Source of the DNA: an uncultured Desulfobacter sp.
GTDB taxonomy: Bacteria; Desulfobacterota; Desulfobacteria; Desulfobacterales; Desulfobacteraceae
Assembly: GCF_963664415.1 (NCBI RefSeq)
Contig: NZ_OY761440.1
Location: forward strand, 248,001 to 312,000
Direction: 5' to 3'
DNA length: 64,000 nucleotides
Positions within the stretch are counted from its first letter, which is position 1. Every line of letters starts with the position of its first letter. The notes under the pieces were generated by a model, which did no database searches, was not told the origin of the DNA, and saw nothing but the letters and a program-made list of their open reading frames with translations. The position numbers and the translations under genes were made by a program. Positions 1 through 8,854 of this stretch are shown here, one piece after another.

Positions 1-2
1 CA

Positions 3-53
3 GGTCGAATTAAAGGTGTTGCTGTAAGCCAAAACCGTAATGATAATAATTAA
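3..53 (+). CDS. possible 3' end of a truncated gene
   Basis: One forward frame is open from the window edge to TAA at 51-53 and reads GRIKGVAVSQNRNDNN. The polar Asn-rich end looks like a plausible protein C-terminus, but 16 codons cannot identify a family. The rest of positions 54-247 shows no gene; it holds only the downstream flank of the minus-strand aminotransferase gene. Confidence 0.25.
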   Translation, partial: GRIKGVAVSQNRNDNN

Positions 54-247
54 AAGAACACCTATCTGATTACAGCATTTTTTTTCGTGGGGCATCAGAC
101 ATTTACCTTTTCAGACACTCTGTCTGCCGCAAAAAAACTCACAACAACCATCGAAGAATACTGATTTGTAGAGAGGTGATATATTGTCGCATGGTGACAA
201 GCATCGTTGCACTCCATTACCGAACAGCGATAAAATTGTGTGAGGGA

Positions 248-1393
248 CTATCCGCAGTTATAAAAAGAGCAGATAACATCTGCTACTCTGTCCACATCAT
301 CCAAACTCATTTCATAGTAAAGCGGCAACCGCAATACCCTTTCACTCAAATCCTGTGTATGTTTCAAATCCCCGGAAACCCTGCCGAATTTTTTTCCGGC
401 AGGAGACGAATGCAGCGGGATATAATGAAATACGGCGTGAATATTTTCATTTCCAAGACAGGTTATTAATCGGGATCGTTCATCCAAGTCCCTGGTGATC
501 ATATAAAAAATATGTCCGTTATGGCTGCCTGATGCGGATTCCCCATGGGCCAGACGAATAAGACCCTTTTCTTCCAGTAGGCCCAGCCTCACCCGGTAAT
601 GGTCGCAGAGCTCTCGCCTTTTTTGAATAATGACTTCAGCCTGCTCAAGCTGGGCATATAGAAATGCCGCCGTCATATCCGACGGCAGAAAAGAGGATCC
701 GATATCCACCCAGGTGTATTTATCCACCTGGCCCTGGAAAAACTGTCGTCTATTGGTGCCCTTTTCCCAAATCATATAGGCACGGTCCAACAGAGCCGGG
801 TTGTTGACCAAAAGCGCCCCACCTTCGCCGCTGATAATATTTTTGGTTTCATGAAAACTTAAGGTGCCCATATCTCCTATGGTGCCTAAAAAACGATTGT
901 TGTCCGAGGAAAGCAGCGCTTGGGCAGCATCCTCAATAACCATGAGCCCATGTCTGTCCGCAATATCCATTATCTCATTCATGGCACAAGGCACGCCGGC
1001 ATAATGTACAGGTACAATGGCTTTTGTCCTGTCCGTCACGGCCGGTTCAATTAAAGTTTCATCAATGTTTAGTGTATCCTGCCGGATATCTATAAAAACA
1101 GGCACACCTCCCCGCAGCACAAAAGCATTAGCTGTAGAAACAAAGGTGTAGGAGGGCATGATAACTTCATCACCAGGACGAATATCCGTTAGGATTGCGG
1201 CCATCTCAAGGGCGGCTGTGCAGGAATGGGTCAAAAGCGCCGGACTTCCCAGGCGGTTCTGCAGCCAGGCCTGGCACTGCTTTGTGAAATAACCGTCTCC
1301 TGCCAGATGACCGTGCTTGATAACAGCCTGGGCAATATTGTAAAGCTCTTTTCCGGCAATAAAAGGCCTGTTGTAGGGAATTGCAGTTTGCAT
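248..1393 (-). CDS. wecE: dTDP-4-amino-4,6-dideoxygalactose transaminase (WecE/RffA)
   Basis: PLP-dependent sugar aminotransferase of the DegT/DnrJ/EryC1/StrS fold, which converts dTDP-4-keto-6-deoxyglucose to dTDP-4-amino-4,6-dideoxygalactose in the cytoplasm. The 381-residue protein follows E. coli WecE nearly end to end: GDEVIMPSYTFVSTANAFVL at about 74-93, VIEDAAQ near 152-158, and the PLP-binding lysine K184 in SFHETKN. The C-terminal FHYIPLHSSPAGKKFG block is also WecE-like. The ATG at 1393 has a GGAGAG ribosome site. It is the last gene of a minus-strand sugar operon, downstream of an EamA-type membrane protein and an acetyltransferase that would logically N-acetylate its product. Confidence in the family is high; the exact sugar is inferred. 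Confidence 0.88.
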   Translation of the reverse strand: MQTAIPYNRPFIAGKELYNIAQAVIKHGHLAGDGYFTKQCQAWLQNRLGSPALLTHSCTAALEMAAILTDIRPGDEVIMPSYTFVSTANAFVLRGGVPVFIDIRQDTLNIDETLIEPAVTDRTKAIVPVHYAGVPCAMNEIMDIADRHGLMVIEDAAQALLSSDNNRFLGTIGDMGTLSFHETKNIISGEGGALLVNNPALLDRAYMIWEKGTNRRQFFQGQVDKYTWVDIGSSFLPSDMTAAFLYAQLEQAEVIIQKRRELCDHYRVRLGLLEEKGLIRLAHGESASGSHNGHIFYMITRDLDERSRLITCLGNENIHAVFHYIPLHSSPAGKKFGRVSGDLKHTQDLSERVLRLPLYYEMSLDDVDRVADVICSFYNCG

Positions 1394-1423
1394 ATGCTCT
1401 CCGATTCTAATCCATATTTTCCT

Positions 1424-1807
1424 TTATGCTCTGCTTGTTATCACAATGCCAAGTACGATAAAAAACAGCCCCAACACTTTATAAAACGAAAAAGGTTCAT
1501 TAAACAAAAGTATTGAAAAGAGAAAAACCAATACAAACGACGCGCTCATAAAAGGATACGCGAAACTTAAATCAAATTTTGTCATTGCCGCCATCCAAAA
1601 TAAAGAGGCAATAAATGCCGATAAAAAACCTGACAAAATAAAAGGATCTGCCACCAGTTTGATTAAAAAAATAACTTTATTTATAAATGGAACAGGCAAT
1701 GTCCCATAATCAGAGATTCGCCATTTTAAAATTAACTGTCCATAAACGGTAAAAACAACAGTTCCTATGATATAAAAAAAATTCATTTCAATAAAAAAAC
1801 ATCTCAT
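1424..1807 (-). CDS. small EamA/SMR-type membrane protein, possible lipid-linked sugar flippase subunit
   Basis: A 127-residue, four-helix hydrophobic protein in the small multidrug resistance/EamA group, similar in size to ArnE/ArnF-type flippase subunits. A YGQLILKW segment follows the first helix, as in SMR relatives, and the last helix ends at VLGIVITSRA. I chose the ATG at 1807 because it overlaps the upstream acetyltransferase stop as ATGA; a TTG six bases upstream is the alternative. Its place between a polyprenyl-phosphate glycosyltransferase, an acetyltransferase and WecE suggests it flips a lipid-linked sugar across the inner membrane. That role is inferred from context; the family also includes drug and metabolite exporters. 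Confidence 0.6.
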   Translation of the reverse strand: MRCFFIEMNFFYIIGTVVFTVYGQLILKWRISDYGTLPVPFINKVIFLIKLVADPFILSGFLSAFIASLFWMAAMTKFDLSFAYPFMSASFVLVFLFSILLFNEPFSFYKVLGLFFIVLGIVITSRA

Positions 1808-2517
1808 ATCCAAAAATGATATATATTTGTTATTAATTCTTTTTTAAAACCATAATTTTCATAAAACCCACAAGCTTGGGTATTGGCCAATTGAGTGTGA
1901 ACAATTAGTTTATTTATTGATTTTTCTTGCAAATATAAAATACAAGCATCAATTAATTTTGAACCAATTTTTTGGCCTTGTGCTTGCTCTGAAACTGCTA
2001 TTAAACCAATTTGCCCTTTTCCATCTTTTATTTTTAATGTGGCAAAACCTATAACTATATGATTAATTTGGGCAACAAAAACCTTATCCGCAATTTCTTT
2101 TGAAAGCGATTTTTCTATCCACGCTTTATATAAATTTTCAAATGCATTCTCCGGCAATTTTTTATCTAATAAAAACCGAGAATACTGGCCGCTTTTATAA
2201 GTCAAATTCAATAAGTCTTTAGATATTTGTTTTTTACTATAATCAAAAATACAATCATCATTTTTGACCATTTTTTTATTGGTTTTAAGCTGATAGACTA
2301 TTTTCCTATCAACCAACAATGCATTATGTTTAAGTAGCTCTTTTTCATTCAAGAGAATATGTTCTAACGAAAAAACATATACAAGCGAATAATCCATTCG
2401 CTTAGCTAAATTCACAAGTTGATTTAATTCATTCGTATAATTTTCATTATTGCAAACAATCTTCCCAATTTTCAAACCAAAAAACTGACTATCCCATTGA
2501 AGATATAGTAAATTCAT
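1804..2517 (-). CDS. GNAT N-acetyltransferase, probable amino-sugar acetylase (WecD-like)
   Basis: A 237-residue acetyltransferase. The C-terminal half carries the GNAT acetyl-CoA site (IAVSEQAQGQKIGSKLI, with the Q/R-x-x-G-x-G/A pattern) and the usual NTQACGFYENYGF helix-strand end. The N-terminus, LQWDSQFFGLKIGKI, resembles the start of WecD-type dTDP-fucosamine acetyltransferases. It lies directly upstream of genes for a membrane transporter and WecE, so the likely reaction is acetylation of dTDP-4-amino-4,6-dideoxygalactose. The gene is markedly AT-rich compared with wecE, as is common in surface-polysaccharide loci. Start ATG 2517 follows the upstream stop by 4 bases. Substrate is inferred. 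Confidence 0.65.
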   Translation of the reverse strand: MNLLYLQWDSQFFGLKIGKIVCNNENYTNELNQLVNLAKRMDYSLVYVFSLEHILLNEKELLKHNALLVDRKIVYQLKTNKKMVKNDDCIFDYSKKQISKDLLNLTYKSGQYSRFLLDKKLPENAFENLYKAWIEKSLSKEIADKVFVAQINHIVIGFATLKIKDGKGQIGLIAVSEQAQGQKIGSKLIDACILYLQEKSINKLIVHTQLANTQACGFYENYGFKKELITNIYHFWI

Positions 2518-2521
2518 TCGT

Positions 2522-3469
2522 CTATTCGTCTATATTGATAACTTCATTGACGATAAAAGTCGGACGGTCTTTAACCTTTTCAAAAATTTTTCCGATATAC
2601 AGCCCAAGAAAACCTAATATAAAAATGATAACGCCAGATAAAAACCAGGAAGAGAGAATCAAACTCGTAAAGCCAAGAACTTGAATTGAGCCACTCAGAT
2701 ACATAAAAAAATACACAATGATCGTCAATAATGAAAGAATCGTAGTAAAAAATCCAATTTTCACTGTTAATCGTAATGGTTTATCTGAAAATGCCAGGAT
2801 AGAGTTAATTGCAAGCTGGAATAACCCCTTAAAATTATATGTAGATTTCCCTTCAAAACGCTTGGCGTGTTTAACGGGCAAATGATATTGTTTAAAACCA
2901 ACCCATTGCACCATGGTCGGAAAAAATCGAATTTGGTCTTTCATGGATAGTATGGCATGAATTACTTTTTTATTATAAATCCCAAAGTTTGCAATAGCTG
3001 CATCTTGCTTTGTATCTGTTAAATAGCTAAAAAAATAATAAAAAATTTGAGAAAGGCTTCTTTTAACAAAGGAGTCGTTACGGGCCGATCTTTGAGCAAA
3101 AACACTATCATAACCTTCCCGTGCTTTTTGGTACAAATTAGGGATTTCATCCGGTCTATCTTGCAAATCACAGTCCATAACAACAATCCATTCGCCAGAT
3201 GCATAATTTAACCCGGCAGTAATGGCATAATGTTGCCCGAAATTGCGACTTAAATTTATGCCTTTTACCCGTTTGTCTTTTTGACATTCGTCTGTTATCT
3301 TCTGCCATGAGTTATCGGGCGAAGCATCATTTATAAGAATTATTTCAAAATCTTTGGTAATGGGTAAAACATTTTTTTTTATTTGTTTTACAAGTTCCAG
3401 AACTATATTTTCTGACCTGTATACCGGTGAAACAATTGATATATGTACTTCTTCTGACATAAAATTCAT
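2522..3469 (-). CDS. family 2 glycosyltransferase, polyprenyl-phosphate type (GtrB/ArnC/DPM1-like)
   Basis: A 315-residue GT-A enzyme that transfers a sugar from a nucleotide donor to undecaprenyl phosphate at the inner face of the membrane. Visible motifs are SIVSPVYRSE at the N-terminus, ILINDASPDNSW, the metal-binding stretch VVMDCDLQDRPDE near residue 100, and two C-terminal membrane helices (about 230-255 and 265-292), the layout of GtrB and ArnC. No strong ribosome site separates ATG 3469 from ATG 3460, so the start may be three codons later. With the neighbouring EamA protein and the large membrane protein upstream it gives a three-part lipid-linked glycosylation set. Confidence 0.8.
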   Translation of the reverse strand: MNFMSEEVHISIVSPVYRSENIVLELVKQIKKNVLPITKDFEIILINDASPDNSWQKITDECQKDKRVKGINLSRNFGQHYAITAGLNYASGEWIVVMDCDLQDRPDEIPNLYQKAREGYDSVFAQRSARNDSFVKRSLSQIFYYFFSYLTDTKQDAAIANFGIYNKKVIHAILSMKDQIRFFPTMVQWVGFKQYHLPVKHAKRFEGKSTYNFKGLFQLAINSILAFSDKPLRLTVKIGFFTTILSLLTIIVYFFMYLSGSIQVLGFTSLILSSWFLSGVIIFILGFLGLYIGKIFEKVKDRPTFIVNEVINIDE

Positions 3470-3502
3470 ATTTTATAAACAATCAATATGATTCTCAACA
3501 GA

Positions 3503-5734
3503 TCATTTGACTCCATTAAGCCCCTCTTTTTCGTTCGCCAATGATAAAATCTTTTCTTCTCGCAATTTGACATTCGCTATTTCGTCTTGTTTATATGTTT
3601 CAAACATATCATTCTCAAACACCTTTGAATAGTTTTTATCTTTCATCCAGTACCGGACATAATCAAATTTTTTTAAATCAGGTATCCAAATTTTATCCCG
3701 TTTTCTGTACTTTTCATCATCCATGGGCCACCCGGGATTCCTTGTCATTATTTTTGAAAAAGTTATATATACCGGCGGTCTTAATTTCGTTGTTTTGTCA
3801 AATTCCGCTTTAAACTCCTTGAAAGTTACACAACCATGCCATGGATTATTCATCAGGCAGTTGGTTTGGGTCAGGTAGTACATCATTGGTATCCAGCTTA
3901 AAAAAAGTGCCGGGGTATTATCTCTTTCATATTGCTCATGGTTGAAAAATTCAAGCGCTTCATCCATCACCTTGACTCGTTGTTTAAATGTGTGAATACC
4001 AAAAAGCTGTGGGGATTTGAACATATGAACAAGAACGGATCTGTCTTCTAAATCCCTGTGGGATTTGTTATACCCCCAAGGATGGACAATTCCCAACATG
4101 ATTGCCACCATGAAAACGACAACGTAATTATTCATATTCAAAGTCTGCCGGCCAACTGTTACCTTTTTATCAAGCATAAATGTCAAAGGGAAAGCAAAAA
4201 ACAACAGGCCGGCCCCTGATCGATAAATAACATTAAAAGATAGATCTGAACCAGGGAAGCTGAATACTGCCAGCAATAGAACCAATATCGTAGGAATGAC
4301 AAGTTCATTGGCATATCGAAGTGAATAAATATAAAAAAAATATCCCGGCAGAATTGATACCGTCACATAAATAAAAAACGCCCCCTCAAGACGCAAATAT
4401 GTAGCATAGTGTATAATAAAACCACAAATTCCCAGAAGAATGTACTTTTTTATTGACTTGAGCTCTCCCAGTGTAAACAGCAAAATAAATATCAAAACGG
4501 TTAAAACAGCACTCTTTTTCAATACGTGCCAGGCAGAAAAAAAATAGCTGTTAAACAGCCGCTTTAATGAATGAGAATCTCTTTCAGGAGCTGAATAACG
4601 GTGATTCTTTCTTTCCGATGTGCTTCGCTGGGCCGAATCCAAAAAATAAAAAGGATCACTGGAGTCCTCTGACAAAGAACTTTCCGATGACATTTTTTGC
4701 TTGACAAAAGGCCCTCCATGACTGTCCGAGACAGATGCATGCGTCATGTTATGGATAAAATTTTCATTGAGGTAGGTGACATATGTGTTCAGGTTTCCGG
4801 AACCATACAACAGAAGGATTCCGGTTATCAGGCAGATCAAATAGCCTCCCCCAACATACATAAATGGACCTATCCAGGACTTTTTAGTTTCATATAATGC
4901 CCAGGCATAAATACACGGCAGAATTAAAATTAAAATAAAGTTAAACTTCAGCCAGATTGTAAGACACAAAAATATGCCTGAAATAAGATAGGAGGCTATG
5001 CTGTTCTTTCCATTAAGCAGCAACCAGATGCCTGTTAATGCAGATAATACCGGCAGGTTGTCATAATTGATTGACAGATAATAATTATAGTGAATAAAAA
5101 AAATCGAAAGGATAACAAAAATCAGCCATGCCGTTAGGCGGTTGAAATAAAGAGAATATATTCTAAAAGAGACCCATGTTACCCCGGTAATCACAAGCAC
5201 ATATCCAAACCTTGCCCACAACACACTGGGAACGCCTATCGCGGAAAGCCATAACCCGTTTAAAAAACTTGTCCCCACAAGGAAATCAATATTTTGAGAG
5301 ACACTTCCGTGGAAAAGCCCCCAAGCCTTTGTAAAATGAAAGCCGGTATCTGTCACATCCAGGGTCTTAAAGGTTCTGAAAAGCGTATAAAAAAAAGTAG
5401 CAACCATTAAAATGCAAACACGATATTTAGACAGATACGATATTAAATCCAGGGATGAAAAAATGTAAATAAAGCAGGGGAAAAGGCATAACACCCAAGC
5501 AGCAAATTTAATATAGAAACAATATATTTCCAGCGAGTTTTCAGCAATTCCGGCCTGGCTAAATTCATCAAGCAATGGGATGAAAACCAGAGGGGACTTC
5601 AGAATCAGCCATACTGACAGCACAGCCAGCAAACCCAACCGGAAGTATTTATGAGATAAAACTGCGTTGCAGCATTGCTTGGCATTTTCCATAGTTAACT
5701 TGTCCAAATTATAGTGGGGATACTTCGGAACCAC
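3503..5734 (-). CDS. polytopic membrane protein, probable GT-C-fold glycosyltransferase
   Basis: A 743-residue protein with about 11-13 predicted membrane helices and a soluble tail of roughly 170 residues. An acidic first external loop (TLDVTDTGFHFTKAW, near residue 130) resembles the catalytic loop of GT-C enzymes, which use a polyprenyl-phosphate sugar outside the membrane. A second large loop (about residues 335-385) is rich in Ser, Asp and Lys. I do not recognise the exact family. The start used is GTG 5734; an ATG at 5692 is the alternative, and neither has a clear ribosome site. It is first in the minus-strand operon and would be the final transferase after the GT2 and EamA proteins; acceptor unknown. 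Confidence 0.55.
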   Translation of the reverse strand: MVPKYPHYNLDKLTMENAKQCCNAVLSHKYFRLGLLAVLSVWLILKSPLVFIPLLDEFSQAGIAENSLEIYCFYIKFAAWVLCLFPCFIYIFSSLDLISYLSKYRVCILMVATFFYTLFRTFKTLDVTDTGFHFTKAWGLFHGSVSQNIDFLVGTSFLNGLWLSAIGVPSVLWARFGYVLVITGVTWVSFRIYSLYFNRLTAWLIFVILSIFFIHYNYYLSINYDNLPVLSALTGIWLLLNGKNSIASYLISGIFLCLTIWLKFNFILILILPCIYAWALYETKKSWIGPFMYVGGGYLICLITGILLLYGSGNLNTYVTYLNENFIHNMTHASVSDSHGGPFVKQKMSSESSLSEDSSDPFYFLDSAQRSTSERKNHRYSAPERDSHSLKRLFNSYFFSAWHVLKKSAVLTVLIFILLFTLGELKSIKKYILLGICGFIIHYATYLRLEGAFFIYVTVSILPGYFFYIYSLRYANELVIPTILVLLLAVFSFPGSDLSFNVIYRSGAGLLFFAFPLTFMLDKKVTVGRQTLNMNNYVVVFMVAIMLGIVHPWGYNKSHRDLEDRSVLVHMFKSPQLFGIHTFKQRVKVMDEALEFFNHEQYERDNTPALFLSWIPMMYYLTQTNCLMNNPWHGCVTFKEFKAEFDKTTKLRPPVYITFSKIMTRNPGWPMDDEKYRKRDKIWIPDLKKFDYVRYWMKDKNYSKVFENDMFETYKQDEIANVKLREEKILSLANEKEGLNGVK

Positions 5735-5938
5735 AACTATTGGGGTTTAATTTTTACATGCGATTGTTCTGATCCATGTCCGCGAATTCAATTTTATACA
5801 TTTTTTGTCATATAAAACCAAAAATTGAAACAGAAAAGAATAAATTTTAGTAGCATGGTTCAATTGCCACAAACCCATAAAAAATTTTTATCTTTATATT
5901 CAAATAGTTATAAATTAACATACTTCAAAGATATTTAT

Positions 5939-5954
5939 TGGCCGATTTTTTGCT
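5939..5954 (+). promoter_or_regulatory. sigma-54 (-24/-12) promoter of pilA
   Basis: TGGCCG-N5-TTGCT matches the sigma-54 consensus TGGCAC-N5-TTGCW at every core position: GG at 5940-5941 and GC at 5952-5953 are exactly 12 bases apart. Transcription should begin near 5965, leaving a leader of about 70 bases before the pilA ATG at 6035. The 300-base gap between the divergent genes (5735-6034) is very AT-rich and holds no other clear element. PilR, a sigma-54 activator, and RpoN are both encoded in this window. Confidence 0.78.
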
Positions 5955-6034
5955 TTTAATCTTGACTAAAATCAAGAAAAAGTGATGTTCCGTCGAGTGA
6001 ATGCAAATCATTTATTTAAATTTTAGGAGGTATT

Positions 6035-6415
6035 ATGAAAAAAACTTTAACCAGCAAAAAAGGTTTTACCCTGATTGAGCTCATGATCGTTGTTGCGATC
6101 ATCGGAATCTTGGCAGCTATTGCCATTCCCAATTTTATGGCGTATCAGTGCAAAGCCAAACAATCCGAGGCCAAAAGTAATCTTGGCAACATTCATGTCA
6201 TGGAAGAGGCATATTTCGCTGAACATGATACATACGAGGGATTACCCACCATTGGATTTGACACCAAGGGGAGCTCAAGGTACGATTATAGTGCATCATA
6301 TACGACGAGTGTTTTCACTGCGACCGCCTCCGGCAATGTTGATGATGATGCTGATGTTGACACATGGACAATAAACCAAGATAAAACGCTGTCTAATTCG
6401 AATGATTGTAACTAA
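6035..6415 (+). CDS. pilA: type IV major pilin PilA
   Basis: A 126-residue type IVa prepilin. The class III signal is MKKTLTSKKG followed by FTLIELMIVVAIIGILAAIA: prepilin peptidase would cut after Gly10 and methylate Phe11, and Glu15 is the conserved E5 of the mature protein. The mature length of about 116 residues is longer than the 61-residue Geobacter nanowire pilin. Two cysteines (C39 and C125) could form a disulfide. The C-terminal domain is rich in Ser, Thr and Asp. AGGAGG at 6025-6030 is an ideal ribosome site. A sigma-54 promoter lies upstream and a terminator directly downstream, so pilA can be transcribed as a strong single-gene message with readthrough to pilG/H/I-like genes. Confidence 0.95.
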   Translation: MKKTLTSKKGFTLIELMIVVAIIGILAAIAIPNFMAYQCKAKQSEAKSNLGNIHVMEEAYFAEHDTYEGLPTIGFDTKGSSRYDYSASYTTSVFTATASGNVDDDADVDTWTINQDKTLSNSNDCN

Positions 6416-6440
6416 TCAGCTTTTAAGATAATGTCTATCA

Positions 6441-6486
6441 GGGTTCTTTTCCGAACGGCTTAGCGAAGGGAAAGAACTCCTTTTTT
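6441..6486 (+). terminator. intrinsic terminator after pilA
   Basis: GTTCTTTTCC (6443-6452) pairs with GGGAAAGAAC (6468-6477) around a 15-base loop. Two outer pairs extend the stem, and six T residues follow at 6481-6486. The T run ends exactly at the ATG of the next gene (6487), so the element could both end most pilA transcripts and limit expression of the accessory genes. Confidence 0.75.
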
Positions 6487-7158
6487 ATGAAACATTTACT
6501 AATCATTTTAATCATAGCATTAGCATTGACGTGGTATTGTCAACTTGTATCCACCCAAACTGAGATGAAAACAATCCAGAACGAAGAGTGTAAGGTATGC
6601 CAACAACGAACCGTTGATGAATTTTTTTTATCCCCCCCAAGGGATACCCGTTTTTATAAGTTTACATTCCCAGCCGACCCAGATCTTGCCGCCGATTTAG
6701 TCTGGATGAAGACCGCCTATTATTATGGCATCATCGATATATCAAAACCTGAAGATTTTTTTTATTTACCATTTTTGCTGAGCACCATAACCGACCTGGC
6801 TCCGGAATGGAAATTCCCCTATTTCTTCGGGAGTTACACCCTGCTGTTTGAAGCAAATATGGAAAAACAAGGGCTAAAATTTATTGAGAAAGGAATGGCA
6901 AGCCTCCCGGAGTTATGGGAACTTTGGCTGATGAAGGGATATTATTTCATAAAATATAAAAAAGATTTTAAACAAGCAGCTCTTATTTTTGCAGAAGCAT
7001 CGACGAAACAAAGAGCACCAAAATACTTGGCAGCTCTATCCGTTTCATTGGCGTTGAAAGGCAACGAAAGATCCTTAGCTGAACAACTGGCGAAAATATT
7101 TCAAGCCACCATAAATGATAAAAATATAACCCGACGAATCGCAGAAAAATTCAAATGA
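6487..7158 (+). CDS. TPR-like pilus accessory protein (PilG-like by position)
   Basis: A 223-residue protein with an N-terminal hydrophobic signal or anchor (about residues 3-20). An alpha-helical body follows whose helix pairs (around 95-215, for example LMKGYYFIKYKKDFKQAALIF) look like tetratricopeptide repeats. The region after the anchor has two close cysteines (ECKVCQQ). Its place, pilA then this gene then an ABC ATPase and permease, matches pilA-pilG-pilH-pilI in Myxococcus xanthus, where PilG is needed for pilus assembly. The start has no clear ribosome site because the pilA terminator lies right before it. It overlaps the next gene as ATGA, so the pair is translationally coupled. Assignment to PilG rests on position rather than recognised sequence. 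Confidence 0.6.
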   Translation: MKHLLIILIIALALTWYCQLVSTQTEMKTIQNEECKVCQQRTVDEFFLSPPRDTRFYKFTFPADPDLAADLVWMKTAYYYGIIDISKPEDFFYLPFLLSTITDLAPEWKFPYFFGSYTLLFEANMEKQGLKFIEKGMASLPELWELWLMKGYYFIKYKKDFKQAALIFAEASTKQRAPKYLAALSVSLALKGNERSLAEQLAKIFQATINDKNITRRIAEKFK

Positions 7159-7943
7159 TTTTTCCTGAAAATAAAAGCCCATATATTCTAAATTTGCAGC
7201 ATGTTTGTTTTTCAGTTAAAACTGGTTTTTTTTTAAAAAAAAAGACCATTCTAAATGACATTTGCCTAAAGGTTGAACACGGCTCTGTCGTTGGCATGAT
7301 CGGAGCCAACGGGGCGGGTAAAACCACCACATTGAATCTTGCTGCCGGAATATTATTTCCGTCATCCGGGAAAGCCTTTTTCCAGGATATGCCGGTCCAT
7401 GCCCTGAACGTAAAAAAACAAATCGGCTACCTGGCTGAAATTCAGCATCCCTTCAGGCATCTTAAAGTAATTGAATGGCTTAAGATGCTGGGCAACTTGT
7501 CAGGAATTCACGGCAATAACCTGACCCACAGGTTAGAGGTGTTGCTGGATCTGTTTGAATTAAATGACATGAAACAAAAATTTTTACACAAACTATCCAA
7601 AGGCCAGCTCCAGCGACTGAGTTTTGCCCAGACGTTGATCCATAATCCTAAAATATTGATCCTGGATGAACCCATGAGCGGGCTTGACACATATTGGCGA
7701 AGTGTCATCCTGGCCTGCTTGAAACAATATAAGCAAACGGGCGGCAGTATCATATTCAGCTCCCATGTATTAACCGATGTACAGGAAATAGCTGATGAGA
7801 TTTGCTGTATAGATCAAGGAAGGATAAAATGGACTTGCGGTGTAGAAAAGCTGAAAGAGCATTTACACACAACGTCACCAAATAAAAAATTCAAAGCCAT
7901 ATTTCAGGGAACCACGGAAAGCACAAAAAGAGCACGGAAATGA
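7155..7943 (+). CDS. ABC transporter ATPase of the pilus cluster (PilH-like)
   Basis: A 262-residue ABC ATPase. Walker A is GANGAGKTT (near residue 53), the signature is LSKGQLQRL, and Walker B is ILILDEPMSGLD. The D-loop and the switch histidine (FSSHVL) are intact, so it should hydrolyse ATP. It is an ABC-2 exporter type of ATPase and pairs with the six-helix permease 60 bases downstream. The order pilA, TPR-like gene, ATPase, permease parallels M. xanthus pilA-G-H-I, where this transporter is required for type IV pili. What it exports is unknown. Confidence 0.75.
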   Translation: MIFPENKSPYILNLQHVCFSVKTGFFLKKKTILNDICLKVEHGSVVGMIGANGAGKTTTLNLAAGILFPSSGKAFFQDMPVHALNVKKQIGYLAEIQHPFRHLKVIEWLKMLGNLSGIHGNNLTHRLEVLLDLFELNDMKQKFLHKLSKGQLQRLSFAQTLIHNPKILILDEPMSGLDTYWRSVILACLKQYKQTGGSIIFSSHVLTDVQEIADEICCIDQGRIKWTCGVEKLKEHLHTTSPNKKFKAIFQGTTESTKRARK

Positions 7944-8003
7944 GTTTGGTTTTTGACCAAGCGACTTATGAGATTCGTGGTTTTAAAACAGGAGATAGAG
8001 TAA

Positions 8004-8768
8004 ATGCGTCAACTGACAGTGCTTGCACTTAACACATGGAAAGAATTCTTAAGAAACAAAGGAATGTTCACGATTATCGCAACGCTATGCTTTATCTTGC
8101 TGTTTAGCCATCTCCTCCAAAAGGTCGCATCGGGAAGCGACAACAGGCTTGTACAAACAACAGGTTTTTTTTGCATAGGCCTATTTGGTATCCTATGCAA
8201 TATTTTTATGGGCGGGGTGTTTATCAGAGAAATCAACGAAAAAAATATATATTTGATCTTAGTCCGGCCAATTAAGCGCTCAACATTTGTCGTCGGGAAA
8301 TTTCTGGGTCACTGCCTCACTTTAGTGACAATTTTTGTTTGTGCATCTTTGATCTGGTATTTCATTCTTACCATCAACTTTGTTCCAGTTACCCCGATAT
8401 TTTTTACGGCTACTTTGTTTATATTGGGAGAATGGATCATTATCGCATCAATATCTTTATTTTTAGGCAGCTTTACAACGCCTTTGTTACATGCCATCTT
8501 CCTTTTTTCTTTTGTTTTCATCGGTCATTTTTCCAAGGATATCGTTTTATATTCAATAACAAATACAAGTCTATGGCTGAAAAACATACTGATTTACAGC
8601 TATTATGCCATTCCAAATCTTGAGCTGTTGAACTTTAAAACCACTGCTATCTACTCACACCCTGTGGACATATCACAACTATTTGCCGCACTTCTCCTGG
8701 TATGCTCATGGAGTGTGGTTTTCATAACTGGGGCATGCATTATCTTTTCATTTAAAAAAGTAGTTTAA
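8004..8768 (+). CDS. ABC-2 type permease of the pilus cluster (PilI-like)
   Basis: A 254-residue inner-membrane protein with six predicted helices, starting with FTIIATLCFILLFSHLL and ending with a helix and a short basic tail. The layout is the ABC-2 permease type. A good ribosome site (AGGAGA) precedes ATG 8004. It forms the membrane half of the transporter with the preceding ATPase; by synteny it corresponds to PilI of M. xanthus. The 86 bases after it, before the convergent pilR gene, contain no clear terminator. Confidence 0.7.
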   Translation: MRQLTVLALNTWKEFLRNKGMFTIIATLCFILLFSHLLQKVASGSDNRLVQTTGFFCIGLFGILCNIFMGGVFIREINEKNIYLILVRPIKRSTFVVGKFLGHCLTLVTIFVCASLIWYFILTINFVPVTPIFFTATLFILGEWIIIASISLFLGSFTTPLLHAIFLFSFVFIGHFSKDIVLYSITNTSLWLKNILIYSYYAIPNLELLNFKTTAIYSHPVDISQLFAALLLVCSWSVVFITGACIIFSFKKVV

Positions 8769-8854
8769 CAGATAGCTGATCACACAGATTATGCCGTCAG
8801 TGGGTGTCGACGTCATCTTATGAAATGGAGCCAGGGCTTAAGGACCGCAGATTA

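Noticed and set aside
176..469. 97-codon plus-strand open frame
   Set aside because: It lies mostly antisense to the well-supported wecE gene and its sequence has no recognisable features.
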